Positions 26,144 to 37,427 of a stretch of 64,000 nt of DNA are shown in pieces. Below the pieces are notes generated by a model. The model was not told where the DNA came from, ran no database searches, and worked only from the letters and a program-made list of their open reading frames with translations. Origin of the DNA: Rhodobacteraceae bacterium M382. Lineage in GTDB: Bacteria; Pseudomonadota; Alphaproteobacteria; Rhodobacterales; Rhodobacteraceae. Location of the stretch: the NCBI GenBank assembly GCA_025141015.1, contig CP081098.1:1370501-1434500 (forward strand), written 5' to 3'. Made by a program: the position numbers and the translations under genes. Numbering within the stretch: the stretch's first letter is position 1; the number at the start of each line of letters is the position of its first letter.

Positions 26144-27052
26144 TCAGGTCCAGTTCTCTGGTCCCTTGTGAGAAAACTCCTGAACCAGAAAGTCGATAAA
26201 CGCCCGTACCTTGGGCTGCAAAAAGCGTCCGGGCGGGTACACAGCATAAATCCCCTGCTTGGTTGGGGGCAGATCCGGCAACACCTTGACGACCTGTCCG
26301 CTCTTTAACGCATCCGAGTAAAGATAGCTGGGTAGATAAGCCAAGCCCAGGCCAGAGATGGCAGCATTCAACAAGGATTGCCCGTCGTTGATGCTAAGCG
26401 AGCCGGCGGTCCGGACCTGTCGGAACTCTCCCGAGGGAGAATTCAGCTTCCAGACACTGCCGCTAGATCCCTGTGAATAATGCAGCAATCGGTGGTTGTT
26501 TAGGTCTTCGATCCGCTGTGGTTGACCGTGTTGCTCCAGATACCTGGGGCTGGCCACAATCCGCCGGTTGGTTTCGGCCAGCTTGCGGGCTTGCATGGTG
26601 CTGTCTTCCAGCGCACCGATGCGAATGGCCAGATCGAAATTCTCTGAAATCAATTCGACAAAGCGGTTATTCAGGACCATGTCGACTTTGATGTCTGGGT
26701 AATTCTGCATGAAGTCACCAAGCGTTGGTGACAGATGTGAGACGCCGAAGTCCGTTGCGACACTGACCCGCAGCAACCCCGTCGGGCTGCGCTGCATGGC
26801 TGTGACCAAAGCATCTGCCTCGCCAGCGTCATTCAGCACACGTCGCGCCCGATCATAATAGGCCAATCCGATGTCGGTGGGGTTGACCCTGCGAGTGGTG
26901 CGGTTCAACAGCCGCGCGCCCAACCGATCTTCGAGGTTGGACACATGTTTGGACACCGCCGATTTCGACAGGCCCATCTTCTTGGCTGCATAGGTGAAAC
27001 ACCCCTGGTCAACCACATTGGCAAAAGCTTCCATTTCAGTCAGTCGGTCCAT
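26144..27052 (-). CDS. LysR-family transcriptional regulator
   Basis: 302-residue LysR regulator. The N-terminal winged helix spans residues 1-60 (MDRLTEMEAFANVVDQGCFT, then KMGLSKSAVSKHVSNLEDRLG and LLNRTTRRV). The substrate-binding domain follows with the usual VATDFGVSHL and AIRIGALEDS segments, as in the CrgA/DmlR-like group. The start at 27052 has a GGGGGGA site; the frame extends to 27175 without support. It has no divergent partner, so its target cannot be named. Confidence 0.9.
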   Translation of the reverse strand: MDRLTEMEAFANVVDQGCFTYAAKKMGLSKSAVSKHVSNLEDRLGARLLNRTTRRVNPTDIGLAYYDRARRVLNDAGEADALVTAMQRSPTGLLRVSVATDFGVSHLSPTLGDFMQNYPDIKVDMVLNNRFVELISENFDLAIRIGALEDSTMQARKLAETNRRIVASPRYLEQHGQPQRIEDLNNHRLLHYSQGSSGSVWKLNSPSGEFRQVRTAGSLSINDGQSLLNAAISGLGLAYLPSYLYSDALKSGQVVKVLPDLPPTKQGIYAVYPPGRFLQPKVRAFIDFLVQEFSHKGPENWT

Positions 27053-27257
27053 GTCATCCCCCCGAAATAAACCACAGAGCCGCTGTGCCGCTGGCATCGG
27101 TCTGTATCGGTCGTTACTCATGAACGTGAGATGGTCGGTTGAGGACCAAATGACATGTGATTTCCTGCCAAACACTTGGTATTTGCAGCCAAGCGCAGAT
27201 CACCTGTGTCTTCACGAGGGGGGGGGCAAAGCCGCCAACGGGGCTTTTGGGTTCAGA

Positions 27258-28247
27258 TCATGCAAAGCTGCTGGGGCTGGCTCCGGTCCAACGTTTGAAG
27301 GCCGTGGAGAAGGCAGCCTGATCCGAATAGTCCAGGAAAAAGGCCACCTCGGCAATGCTGAAGCCTCCTTTGAGATAGGTTTTGGCCAGGTCGCAGCGCA
27401 AGTCATCGACAATCCTGCGGAAGCTGAGCCCATTGTCCTTGAGCCGTCGGGCAAAGGTGCGTCGGCTCATCCCGACACTTGCGGCAACTTCGTCGGCGGG
27501 CGCGATCCTCCCTGGAAGGCTGGCAGCCAGAACGCCTTCGATCGAGGCGCGCAGCGACGGAGGTGCAGAAGCGTGTTCCGCCAACAGCCGGTCCCCATAT
27601 TGTAACAGATGCTCCCGAAGGCTGGGTTCATAGGTGGGAATAGGCAACGCCAATGTCGAAAGCGGAAGAATGATTTCGGGGGTTTCAGCTCCAAAAACGA
27701 CAGGGAAGCCCGCCAGCTTCCTGATCTGATCGGCTTCGGCCTTTACGACGTGGTCAAACCGAATTTCGATCGGATAGAACGTGACCTGCGTGGTTGCCCG
27801 CATCCGGCAAAGGGCGGCGAACATCAGGTATTCCATGTATCTATGATAGCGGTAAAACGAAGGGTTGGCCCGCTGAACCTTGAAGGACGCTGAATTTCCA
27901 CCAATGTCCAAAGTAAAGGAATGACCGGAATCGATGATATGGTGATAGCGTTGTGAATTCTCGATCGCGTTGCCCAGCGTTTGTGAATACTTGTTGATAT
28001 AGCTGGTCAGCGTGCCGGTTTCCCCCAGGTTCAATCCTGCCCGCACCCCAAAAACCGGATCGCCCAGAATATCACAGGCGTTGCGAATAAAGAGGGCTTC
28101 GCCTTCGGGGTTTATCTTGTTGTCGTTGCCTCGGTATTTTTCTGGCAACCCGGCGCGGCGCAGGACTTCTTCAAGCGCGTTGCGATCGCTTGTTTGTTCT
28201 TGGAAAAACGCGATCAACTGCCCAAACCGTCCGGTACCTTGTGTCAT
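27258..28247 (-). CDS. AraC-family transcriptional regulator with arabinose-binding-type N-domain
   Basis: 329-residue AraC-family protein. Residues 15-220 resemble the Arabinose_bd domain found in OruR/ArgR-like regulators (INPEGEALFIRNACDILGDPVFGVRAG). Residues 230-329 hold the two HTH motifs (ADEVAASVGMSRRTFARRLKDNG and FSIAEVAFFLDYSDQAAFSTAFKRWTG). Start ATG at 28247. The ligand and target are unknown; the neighbours are a LysR gene and a tRNA. Confidence 0.88.
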   Translation of the reverse strand: MTQGTGRFGQLIAFFQEQTSDRNALEEVLRRAGLPEKYRGNDNKINPEGEALFIRNACDILGDPVFGVRAGLNLGETGTLTSYINKYSQTLGNAIENSQRYHHIIDSGHSFTLDIGGNSASFKVQRANPSFYRYHRYMEYLMFAALCRMRATTQVTFYPIEIRFDHVVKAEADQIRKLAGFPVVFGAETPEIILPLSTLALPIPTYEPSLREHLLQYGDRLLAEHASAPPSLRASIEGVLAASLPGRIAPADEVAASVGMSRRTFARRLKDNGLSFRRIVDDLRCDLAKTYLKGGFSIAEVAFFLDYSDQAAFSTAFKRWTGASPSSFA

Positions 28248-28511
28248 GCTTTATCTCTCCCCCAACCCGCGCGCGTGGTATAACCCGCATAAACGATGCA
28301 ATTTGAATGTTAGCGCGGTAGCGGGATGATTTCCAAGAATGCATTGAATATCGCGGGGAGAGCAGCAGAGAGGTTTGGCTGGTGCCTTGATGACAGGCCG
28401 GTTCACGAACACAGGATCGTCAGCATTCAGATTGGCCTGATCGTGTCACCAACACAGACACACAGAGCATCCAGCGCAATCTAAGGCATTCAATTTTAAA
28501 GGGAAAATTTT

Positions 28512-28585
28512 TGGAGCGGGCGGCGGGAATCGAACCCGCGTCATTAGCTTGGAAGGCTAAGGTCTTACCACTACACAACGCCCGC
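28512..28585 (-). tRNA. tRNA-Gly (anticodon TCC)
   Basis: Acceptor arms GCGGGCG and CGCCCGC pair, with discriminator T and an encoded CCA at 28512-28514. The anticodon arm is TTAGC-CTTCCAA-GCTAA with anticodon TCC, reading GGA. The T-arm contains GGGTTCGATTCCC. Total 74 nt with CCA. It is transcribed leftward and stands alone. Confidence 0.96.
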
Positions 28586-28795
28586 TCATCTTTGCTCTTC
28601 CTATTCCAGCGTTTTTTTGAGGTCAAGGTCTCTCCTCAAATTGTTTTGCAGAAAGGTAGGGTCGGGGTCGGGTGTACCCAAAACGCGCGGATATTGGGGC
28701 ATTTGGAGGATATCCAACCTGCATCCCAAGCCCGAAACCATGCGTCCCGTTACTGTTCGTCTTTCCTTCATCGGTTTCGGATGCCAAAACAGGGA

Positions 28796-30223
28796 ATGTC
28801 GAAAAAGACCTTGAACCCATCCAACCTCGAAGCCCTCGGCGCAGAACGGCTGGCTGCACTGCTGATGGAAGTCAGCGCAGGCAGCGCCGACATCAAACGC
28901 CGCTTGCGGTTGGAGTTGAGCCATAATCTGGGTGCGACAGAGTTGGCCAGAGATGTGGCCAAACGGCTTGTGTCCATTCGGAAATCGACCAGCAGGATCA
29001 GTTGGCGAAAACGCAAGGCGTTGATCAAGGACCTGGAGACCCAAGTGGCGATGATCGTTGAAAAGATCGGGCCAGAGGATCCATCTGCCGCATTTGATCT
29101 ATTGTGGCAGTTCCTGGAAATCGCGCCATCTGTCCATGAGCGTGTGGATGACAGCCGGGGCGAAGTCGGCGATGTGTTTCGGGCAGCCATTCAGCAATTC
29201 GCGGATCTGGCACCGCGCGCGCTTCTTGAACCCGATGCCTTGGCGGATCGTGTATGGACGGTGGTTCAAGACAACGGTTATGGCGAATGGGATGGCATCA
29301 TTCCCCTTATGGCTCCGGTGCTCGGGTCCTCTGGTTTGGCCCGGCTGAAGGCGCATGTCGAAGCATATGCGTCAAGCGCCGAGGATGACGGGGCCGAAGA
29401 TCACGCTGCCATACAGTTCTTGCGTCAATTGCGCGGTGGGACCAGCTATGTGGCTGACCGCAAAGCCCGTTTCGTCAAATGGTGCCTGCAAGAGATCGCA
29501 ACCGTCGCTGGGGATACGGATGCCTATATTGCCCAGTTTTCGGAGGCGGAGCTGGAACGCAAGGGCGTCGCAGCCGAGGTTGCCGTCTTATTGGTTGCAC
29601 AGGGCAAAGCGAGCGACGCTTTGCAAGTATTGTTGAATGCGGATCAAGAGGGGCGGACGCAGGAACATGACGCCTGGGATGAGGCCTATATCGAATGCCT
29701 GATGGCGTTGGGGCGGGATGAGGACGCGCAGGAACATCGCTGGTCTTGCTTTGGTGCGTCTCTGAACCAGAAACATCTGCGCGCCTATCTCAGACGTCTG
29801 CCGGATTTTGATGATGTCGAAGCCGAAGAACAGGCCAAACAGATTGTTCTGGCGTTTCACAGCTTCTCCACTGCGCTCGACTTTTTCCTCAAATGGCCGG
29901 ACTTGCTGAGCGCGGCACAATTGGTTGATCAGCGTGCCGATGAAATCAACGGGGACCACTATGCGCTAATGGCACCTGCGGCCGAGTCCCTGCGGGCCAG
30001 ACATCCGCTTGCAGCTGTCCTGCTTTGGCGGGCCATGATCACCAATGCGCTCGAACTGGGTCGTGCATCCAGATACGGTCATGCAGTGGATCATTTGCAG
30101 GATTGCGCCGCTCTTGACGGCGAGATCGAGGACTATGGCCGGTTCCCGACCCACGCGGACTTTCTGCAAGGGTTGCGAGACAGGCATGCACATAAATCAT
30201 CCTTCTGGTCAAAGATGTATTGA
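28796..30223 (+). CDS. DUF6880 family protein
   Basis: 475-residue soluble protein beginning MSKKTLNPSNLEALGAERLAA, which I recognise as the DUF6880 type common in Rhodobacteraceae. It is Ala/Leu-rich and predicted mostly helical, with repeats suggestive of a TPR-like solenoid in the second half (EVAVLLVAQGKASDALQVLLNAD, DAWDEAYIECLMALGRDEDAQ). Its function is unknown. The open frame extends to 28511 through the antisense of the tRNA, which is not real coding. ATG 28781 is an alternative start; neither has a strong ribosome-binding site. Confidence 0.8.
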   Translation: MSKKTLNPSNLEALGAERLAALLMEVSAGSADIKRRLRLELSHNLGATELARDVAKRLVSIRKSTSRISWRKRKALIKDLETQVAMIVEKIGPEDPSAAFDLLWQFLEIAPSVHERVDDSRGEVGDVFRAAIQQFADLAPRALLEPDALADRVWTVVQDNGYGEWDGIIPLMAPVLGSSGLARLKAHVEAYASSAEDDGAEDHAAIQFLRQLRGGTSYVADRKARFVKWCLQEIATVAGDTDAYIAQFSEAELERKGVAAEVAVLLVAQGKASDALQVLLNADQEGRTQEHDAWDEAYIECLMALGRDEDAQEHRWSCFGASLNQKHLRAYLRRLPDFDDVEAEEQAKQIVLAFHSFSTALDFFLKWPDLLSAAQLVDQRADEINGDHYALMAPAAESLRARHPLAAVLLWRAMITNALELGRASRYGHAVDHLQDCAALDGEIEDYGRFPTHADFLQGLRDRHAHKSSFWSKMY

Positions 30224-30461
30224 CGTTCTTGGGGCGTGTCATTTGTCGTCAAACCTGAATGTTGCCCCCAGCAGGTAGCTGTTCATCACACGCCTTGCGG
30301 GAGGCGATGCCTGTCGGTCGTGCAGCTGCCCACATTGGCCATGACAGGATTGAAAGAGCCGTCCAGAGAATCGCGAAGATTGCCAAATTCAAGTTGCCCT
30401 GTCAGTGTGTCGTGACATTTCACAGATCATTCACACATGCCAAGAGACAAAGGATACAATT

Positions 30462-30797
30462 ATGGCTTTTCCCGATTTCGTCACAGCATTGCCCAGTATT
30501 GATGTGCCATTTCCTGAGGATGTCGTGCAAACAGCGGTTGTACAGTCGGACGCCGGTCTTGTGGCCTTCTTTACCTTCCTGAAGGATATGGAGCTGCCTA
30601 TGCATTCTCATGGCGCGCAATGGGGCACCGTGGTCGAGGGAGAAATCGAGTTAACCATTGGCGGCGAGACAAAGATCTATAGACCCGGTGATAGTTACTC
30701 GATTCCATCAGGAGTCGAACACGGCGCAAAGATCAAGGCGGGGGCCCGCGTTATCGACGTTTTTGAAGAAGCAGACCGATATCCGATCAAAGGGTGA
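30462..30797 (+). CDS. Small cupin-domain protein
   Basis: 111-residue single cupin. Motif 1 is around MHSHGAQWGTVVEGEIELTIGG and motif 2 GDSYSIPSGVEHGAKI, giving a His-rich metal pocket. Such stand-alone cupins protect, isomerise or sense small molecules; nothing here gives the substrate. ATG 30462 has AAGGA 7 nt upstream and is preferred over a start at 30405. It precedes the NRPS by 640 bp on the same strand, but a functional link is not demonstrated. Confidence 0.8.
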   Translation: MAFPDFVTALPSIDVPFPEDVVQTAVVQSDAGLVAFFTFLKDMELPMHSHGAQWGTVVEGEIELTIGGETKIYRPGDSYSIPSGVEHGAKIKAGARVIDVFEEADRYPIKG

Positions 30798-31438
30798 GGA
30801 CGACGGCAAACTCATGGCGTGCCAGGGGTTTGTGTTGACCTTGGGCAGTTCTGGATTGTTCAGTGTATCAAACGGTTGGATGAACGATGTCGTGGGTTGC
30901 TGTCCGCGATGACCCAGCATGAGCACGCCGTTCTCTGACCGCCTGCAAGGCGAGGCTCTGATCGATCTGGGCAATGTTCCCGAATTCGTATCAGGGAGAC
31001 TGCCCCGCAGGTTCTACACCTGTTTATGCAACGCCATGTGCCTATACGTGGCTTGCACCCAGTTGAACGGGTGACAAAGCGTTGTGAGTTGACCCGGTGT
31101 TGACGCACCCGGGGCGTTACATGCATTTGGACGATAGTCCGCGGCATGTATTTTCAGACCGATTTTGTCACTGCCAATCGCCGCTCAGGGATGAGAGGCG
31201 CGTCTGACCTTGGTCCTCGTACAGCCACAGATCCTGTCGGCGCATTTTCTGCTGCTGATCGGTGTTGGAGCGGCGATGGGAAATACCTGGAAAAAGTCGC
31301 TCCACGCCCGGTCTTTACGCATCTATCACTCTTTTCGAAGTCCTTGCAGTCGATCTATGATTTGCCGTCGGGATGCGCTGTCTTGAGCTTCATTCCAAAG
31401 CGCCGAAATCAAAACACAGGCTTGCCAAGGGGAAACAA
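30798..31438. other. 641-bp gene-poor region before the NRPS gene
   Basis: No convincing gene is seen. A short open frame (start about 30918, about 50 codons) has no recognisable domain. TTGACG within the sequence near 31098 could be a -35 element. The region probably holds the NRPS promoter and a long leader; it could also contain remains of a lost gene. Confidence 0.4.
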
Positions 31439-34400
31439 ATGACAACGAACGGGCAGGCTTCTTTTGGTCAAATTGCGATTTGGGGCGATGTTCAGGTTCT
31501 CACGGATGCGCCGGTTCATAATCTTGTTTGGGAAGTTGAAATTCAGGCGCACATCAGCGCTGCGGCGATGGCCGAGAAATTGTCCAAGGCCTTGTCGCGG
31601 GTTGTGCGTCGCCAACAGGGTTTGCAGTCGGTCTTTGCAGCCATACCAGGTGGTGTGTCCAGCATCCGCAGCGGGACCGAAACTGTGAGGATCGAGGTTG
31701 TGGACGCGACCGCGCAATCCCGGGAATGCGACCGTAAACGGGATCTGGAATTTGGGATGGCCGCTTTTGATCTTGGGGCCGGACCGCTCTATCGGTTTCG
31801 TCTCGAACACAGGCGCGATGCTACGTTCAGGCTGGTGTGCGCCTTCCACCACATGATTATTGATGGGCTGACCTGGACCGTTTTTCTGGAGGACCTTCGG
31901 GACGCTTTGACCCAAACTCCCTCCGAGCCTTTGAGCGTGTCGTATCAGGATTTTTGCGAGGCACAGCAAAAGGATGCACAAAGCGAAGCCTTTGCCCCAT
32001 CAATCGCCTACTGGCAGGAGAAAACCGCGTCACCAGGAGCAACATGGGATTTGCCTGGGGACAGGTCCGCGAACAGTGCACACAGCGCAGCAGGAGGCGT
32101 TTTGCAGGCCGCTGTGCCGCGCCGTGTCTGTCAATTGTTGGTCAAAAGATCTGCGGAACTGGGCCTAAGCCCATTTCGGCTTGCCTTTGCAGCGTTCTCC
32201 GAATGGGCATCCCGGATATCACGACAACAGGACGTCATGATTGCCACAACGCTGGGGCCTTTGCCAACGAGCGGTTTCAAGGGTGTCATTGGGTTGTTTG
32301 GTACTGTGCATCATATCGAATCTGTTCGGACATCTGAGACCACCTTTTGTGATCTGGCCTATGGCGTCAGTCGCCAGATCAAGCTCTCTCAACGGCATCA
32401 GGCGGTTGCGCTGAGAACCGCATTCGAAGCCGCCAACGGGTCCATGAACCGCCGGTCTGCCTATGTGGCGCCACCGGCCGCTTTCACCCGGCTCCCTTCG
32501 CGTCGAACTTTTGAAACACAGGATATGATTTTTGGCGAAAAACGGGTTTTTCTGCCGGTCGCGAACCGGGATCTGGGAGTCTATTTTCAGGACGTGGGGG
32601 AAAGCTTTGAACTGACGTGGGTCTATCGGGAGGCCCGCTTTGATCGGTTCTGGATTGAAAGAGCCGCGCGTCAGTTTGAACATATTCTGGAACAAGGTTT
32701 GAGTGACCCGGACCAGAAACTGTCTGCCCTGGCGACCACGCCCCCCGCAGAGCGCGCCGAGATATTGCGCCATGCCATTGGCGAACCGGCCGATGCGCCG
32801 ACGGACACGCCGTTACATCGGCTGATCGAACGCCAGGCACAGAAAACCCCCAAGGCAACAGCGGTCGTCTGTGAGGCTGAACGGCTCACTTATTCCGAAG
32901 TTGACACCAAGGCGAATTACATCGCGCATCGTCTGACGGCATCCGGTGTCAAACGCGGAGATCTGGTGCCGATGGTGATGGCATCGTCGCCCGAGATGCT
33001 ATTGACCGAACTTGCCGTTCTCAAGATTGGCGGGGTGTTCGTTCCCTTGGATTCGGGGTGGCCCAAATCCAGGGTGCTGGCAGTTGTGAACCAGATCCAG
33101 GCCAACGTCATTGTGACACGGATCCAGGATCGCGCCGCGTTGGCGTATCTGGATGTCCCGACCGTCGAATTGCCTGCGCCGTCCGAAATCTTGCAGCTTG
33201 ACCAGTGTTCCGACGGTGTGGACATCGGGGCGGACGACCCGGTGTATTGCCTGTTCACCTCTGGATCGACCGGTCGGCCCAAGGGAGCAATCAATACCAA
33301 CCAGGGTGTTGTGAACCGGATTCAATTCATGCTCGACCGGTTTTGCTCGGGCTTTGACCCCAAGGTTCTGGCAACCTCCGGGACAACAGCCGATACCTTG
33401 GTCTGGCAGTATTTCTTTCCTCTGTGCTGTGGCGGTACATGCGTCATCGCACAACCCGAAGTGTTGATTTCACCAGACCAAACAGCCGAAATTTGCCGGA
33501 AAGAGCAGGTGACGTTGCTGGATTATGTGCCGTCTGTGTTCAACGAGATTGCAAATCGGGCCGACAATGACCCCGGTTTTGGCGACGCTCTGGCATCGGT
33601 CCGCACGATCCTGATTGGCGGCGAGGCCATGCAACCGGAACCCGTAAACCGATTTCGCGCGCGGTTCCCAGGAGTTTCTGTTTACAATTCTTACGGTCCA
33701 ACCGAGGCGGCCATCAGCGCCGTCGTACATCGCATAGATGAGAACATCACCGCGCCTGTGCCGATCGGCCGCCCGATTCCCAACGTGACAGCAGTTGTTT
33801 TGGATGACTTTGGCGATATCGCGCCCTTTGATCACATCGGAGAATTGTACCTGGGAGGCGTATGTGCCGGTTTGGGGTATCTGGGAGACCCTTGGAAAAC
33901 GGCTCACAGCTTTGTACAGCTTCCAAAGGTTGGCCCGGGTCGTTTCTATCGGACCGGGGATACGGCCTGGATGCGTGGGGATGGTCTCCTGATGACGACG
34001 GGTCGGTTCGATAATCAGATCGCGCTCAACGGAACACGCATAGAGCCGGGCGAGATTGAAGCCGCCCTGATGACCCATCCTGATATCGTTGAGGCGGTTG
34101 CCGTGCTGCAAAACAATCCCGAAAGGCCGCACCCGTATCTGGCGGTTCTGGTGGTGGCGGAGCCGGACGTGACAGTGACGGCGACGCAATTGCGGGATTT
34201 TCTGGCGGATCGCGTTCCTCGCAACATGCTCCCGGGTGCCTATTATTCGGTTGGTGCCCTGCCGCGTGGTGCATCCGGGAAAATCGACCGATCAGCGGCG
34301 ACCAATTGTCCAGACGCCGTGCAGCTGCACATACGATGCACGAACCAGAGGCCGCTGAATGAACTGGAAACCACGATCGTCGATATCTGGAAAACGGTTC

Positions 34401-35248
34401 TGGCGTTTGACAGTATTGGGGGGGAGGACAATTTCTTTCTCGATCTTGCCGGCGATTCACTGACTGCATTGAAATGCCATATGCTGTTGGAAGAGGCGCT
34501 GAACAGGAAGCTGAGCCTGCAGGATTTTTTCCGACATGCGACTCCGATTTCGTTGGCGCAGGCAGTGTCGAACCTGCAAACGCCCGCTGAAACACCCCCC
34601 GAGCTGCCCCGATTCCAAGCCATTCAATCCAAATTGCAGCCATTTCTGAAAACGTGGCAGGGTGAACAAAGCCGCGCGGACTCGCTTTTGTACACCTTGA
34701 ACGCTGCCGGGCGCGGAAAACATCTGTTCTGGTGCTTCCAGGGGTTCAACGAACTAAAGCAGCTGGCCGATCATCTGGGTCCGGAGCATCCGGTCACTGG
34801 TATGCGATCAGGGCATCTTGTGTTTGATTACGCTCAACCTGATGTTCAGGCGCTGTCTGCGCATTATGCCTATGAAATCGATGCTCTCAAACCTGAGGGC
34901 TGTCTGACGATCGGGGGCAATTGCCAGGCAACAGTCATCGTCCGCGAGGTGGTGCGCCAACTCAGGGCAAAAGGTCGTGTGGTTGATTTGACCATTTTTA
35001 TGGAGGACACGGATTTTTCCCGCCATCTCGGTTCAGCCGCGTTATTATATGGACGTGACAGTCATCTTAACCCCTTTTCTCATGGGGCGGACCCGTCTGC
35101 CTGGTTCAACAACCTTTATCCAGATGGCTTTACGTCTCATACAATTCCAGGCGGGCATGCACAGTTCTTTACAGATCAGAACATTGTCGGTTTGTCGTCA
35201 GTGATCAGGGGGTTGCTGAAAAGAGAGGTTTCGGCGGCAGACCCGTGA
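31439..35248 (+). CDS. Single-module nonribosomal peptide synthetase (C-A-T-TE)
   Basis: 1269-residue NRPS. The condensation domain (about 1-430) has the catalytic motif HHMIIDG at 137-143. The adenylation domain (about 450-930) has LFTSGSTGRPKG at 605-616, YGPTEAA and YRTGDTAW. The thiolation domain has LAGDSL with pantetheine Ser1007. The C-terminal alpha/beta-hydrolase (about 1075-1269) has GGNCQA with Cys1162 where a Ser is usual, and GGHAQFF with His1240. It would join an acyl or aminoacyl donor to one activated amino acid and release it by hydrolysis, cyclisation or transfer. ATG 31439 follows AGGGG. No PPTase, MbtH or exporter is adjacent. Confidence 0.9.
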   Translation: MTTNGQASFGQIAIWGDVQVLTDAPVHNLVWEVEIQAHISAAAMAEKLSKALSRVVRRQQGLQSVFAAIPGGVSSIRSGTETVRIEVVDATAQSRECDRKRDLEFGMAAFDLGAGPLYRFRLEHRRDATFRLVCAFHHMIIDGLTWTVFLEDLRDALTQTPSEPLSVSYQDFCEAQQKDAQSEAFAPSIAYWQEKTASPGATWDLPGDRSANSAHSAAGGVLQAAVPRRVCQLLVKRSAELGLSPFRLAFAAFSEWASRISRQQDVMIATTLGPLPTSGFKGVIGLFGTVHHIESVRTSETTFCDLAYGVSRQIKLSQRHQAVALRTAFEAANGSMNRRSAYVAPPAAFTRLPSRRTFETQDMIFGEKRVFLPVANRDLGVYFQDVGESFELTWVYREARFDRFWIERAARQFEHILEQGLSDPDQKLSALATTPPAERAEILRHAIGEPADAPTDTPLHRLIERQAQKTPKATAVVCEAERLTYSEVDTKANYIAHRLTASGVKRGDLVPMVMASSPEMLLTELAVLKIGGVFVPLDSGWPKSRVLAVVNQIQANVIVTRIQDRAALAYLDVPTVELPAPSEILQLDQCSDGVDIGADDPVYCLFTSGSTGRPKGAINTNQGVVNRIQFMLDRFCSGFDPKVLATSGTTADTLVWQYFFPLCCGGTCVIAQPEVLISPDQTAEICRKEQVTLLDYVPSVFNEIANRADNDPGFGDALASVRTILIGGEAMQPEPVNRFRARFPGVSVYNSYGPTEAAISAVVHRIDENITAPVPIGRPIPNVTAVVLDDFGDIAPFDHIGELYLGGVCAGLGYLGDPWKTAHSFVQLPKVGPGRFYRTGDTAWMRGDGLLMTTGRFDNQIALNGTRIEPGEIEAALMTHPDIVEAVAVLQNNPERPHPYLAVLVVAEPDVTVTATQLRDFLADRVPRNMLPGAYYSVGALPRGASGKIDRSAATNCPDAVQLHIRCTNQRPLNELETTIVDIWKTVLAFDSIGGEDNFFLDLAGDSLTALKCHMLLEEALNRKLSLQDFFRHATPISLAQAVSNLQTPAETPPELPRFQAIQSKLQPFLKTWQGEQSRADSLLYTLNAAGRGKHLFWCFQGFNELKQLADHLGPEHPVTGMRSGHLVFDYAQPDVQALSAHYAYEIDALKPEGCLTIGGNCQATVIVREVVRQLRAKGRVVDLTIFMEDTDFSRHLGSAALLYGRDSHLNPFSHGADPSAWFNNLYPDGFTSHTIPGGHAQFFTDQNIVGLSSVIRGLLKREVSAADP

Positions 35249-35594
35249 GACAGGGGCGGGATTGCTGAATAGCAGTCACAACAACGGTGCCGCTGCAAAC
35301 CTCCAGGACCGGTCAAACAAGAATGCGGTCGGCAGCGCAATTGCTCTGTTGTGGGTGTTCGGGCCAGATTGGCGCTCGAGCGATAACTGGCTGTGTGACC
35401 TGTTTCTATCGAACGCAAGCGGCCCGCCCGCGGGTTGGTGATTGCCATGTGGCAGGTCGCGAGCGCCGTGTTGTATTTTGAATTCAAAAGGAAATTTATC
35501 TACTAATTTTATAGTTTGACAGGGTGCCATTTCTGGGACTACCGTCTAGGTGGCCGACAATTGTCGGTACAAATAATAATCTTTGGGAGGAGAC
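35249..35594. other. NRPS-glpV intergenic region with promoter
   Basis: 346 bp. The first 220 bp hold nothing recognised. The last 110 bp are AT-rich, with TTGACA at 35516-35521 as a candidate -35, a weak -10 (TACCGT, 18 bp further), the palindrome at 35554-35567 and the glpV ribosome-binding site GGGAGGAG. Confidence 0.5.
35554..35567. promoter_or_regulatory. 14-bp perfect palindrome, candidate glp operator
   Basis: CCGACAATTGTCGG lies between the candidate promoter and the glpV start, a typical repressor position. It does not match the E. coli GlpR operator, so the regulator is unidentified; no glpR lies in this window. Confidence 0.55.
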
Positions 35595-37331
<1,737 letters not shown>

Positions 37332-37342
37332 CAAGACCGTTG

Positions 37343-37403
37343 CACTGGCCCTTTTGCTGGGGGGCCAGTGTTTGGCCGAAACCGTCTTCCTGGGTTTCGG
37401 CCA
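37343..37403 (+). promoter_or_regulatory. Two consecutive stem-loops between glpV and glpS
   Basis: CACTGGCC/GGCCAGTG (37343-37370) and TGGCCGAAACC/GGTTTCGGCCA (37373-37403) are near-perfect stems in the 96-bp gap. Neither has a clean T-run, so they probably stabilise the glpV transcript or attenuate read-through, keeping binding protein in excess. Confidence 0.6.
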
Positions 37404-37427
37404 GCCTTACCGGGGCAAGGGAATACG

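Noticed and set aside
28512-28585. tRNA-Gly as an integration site for a mobile element
   Set aside because: No integrase, direct repeat of the tRNA end or cargo-type gene content was found nearby.
28511-28795. N-terminal extension of the DUF6880 frame, beginning MERAAGIEPASLAWKAK
   Set aside because: This stretch is the antisense of tRNA-Gly; such peptides are a well-known annotation artefact. The start was moved to 28796.
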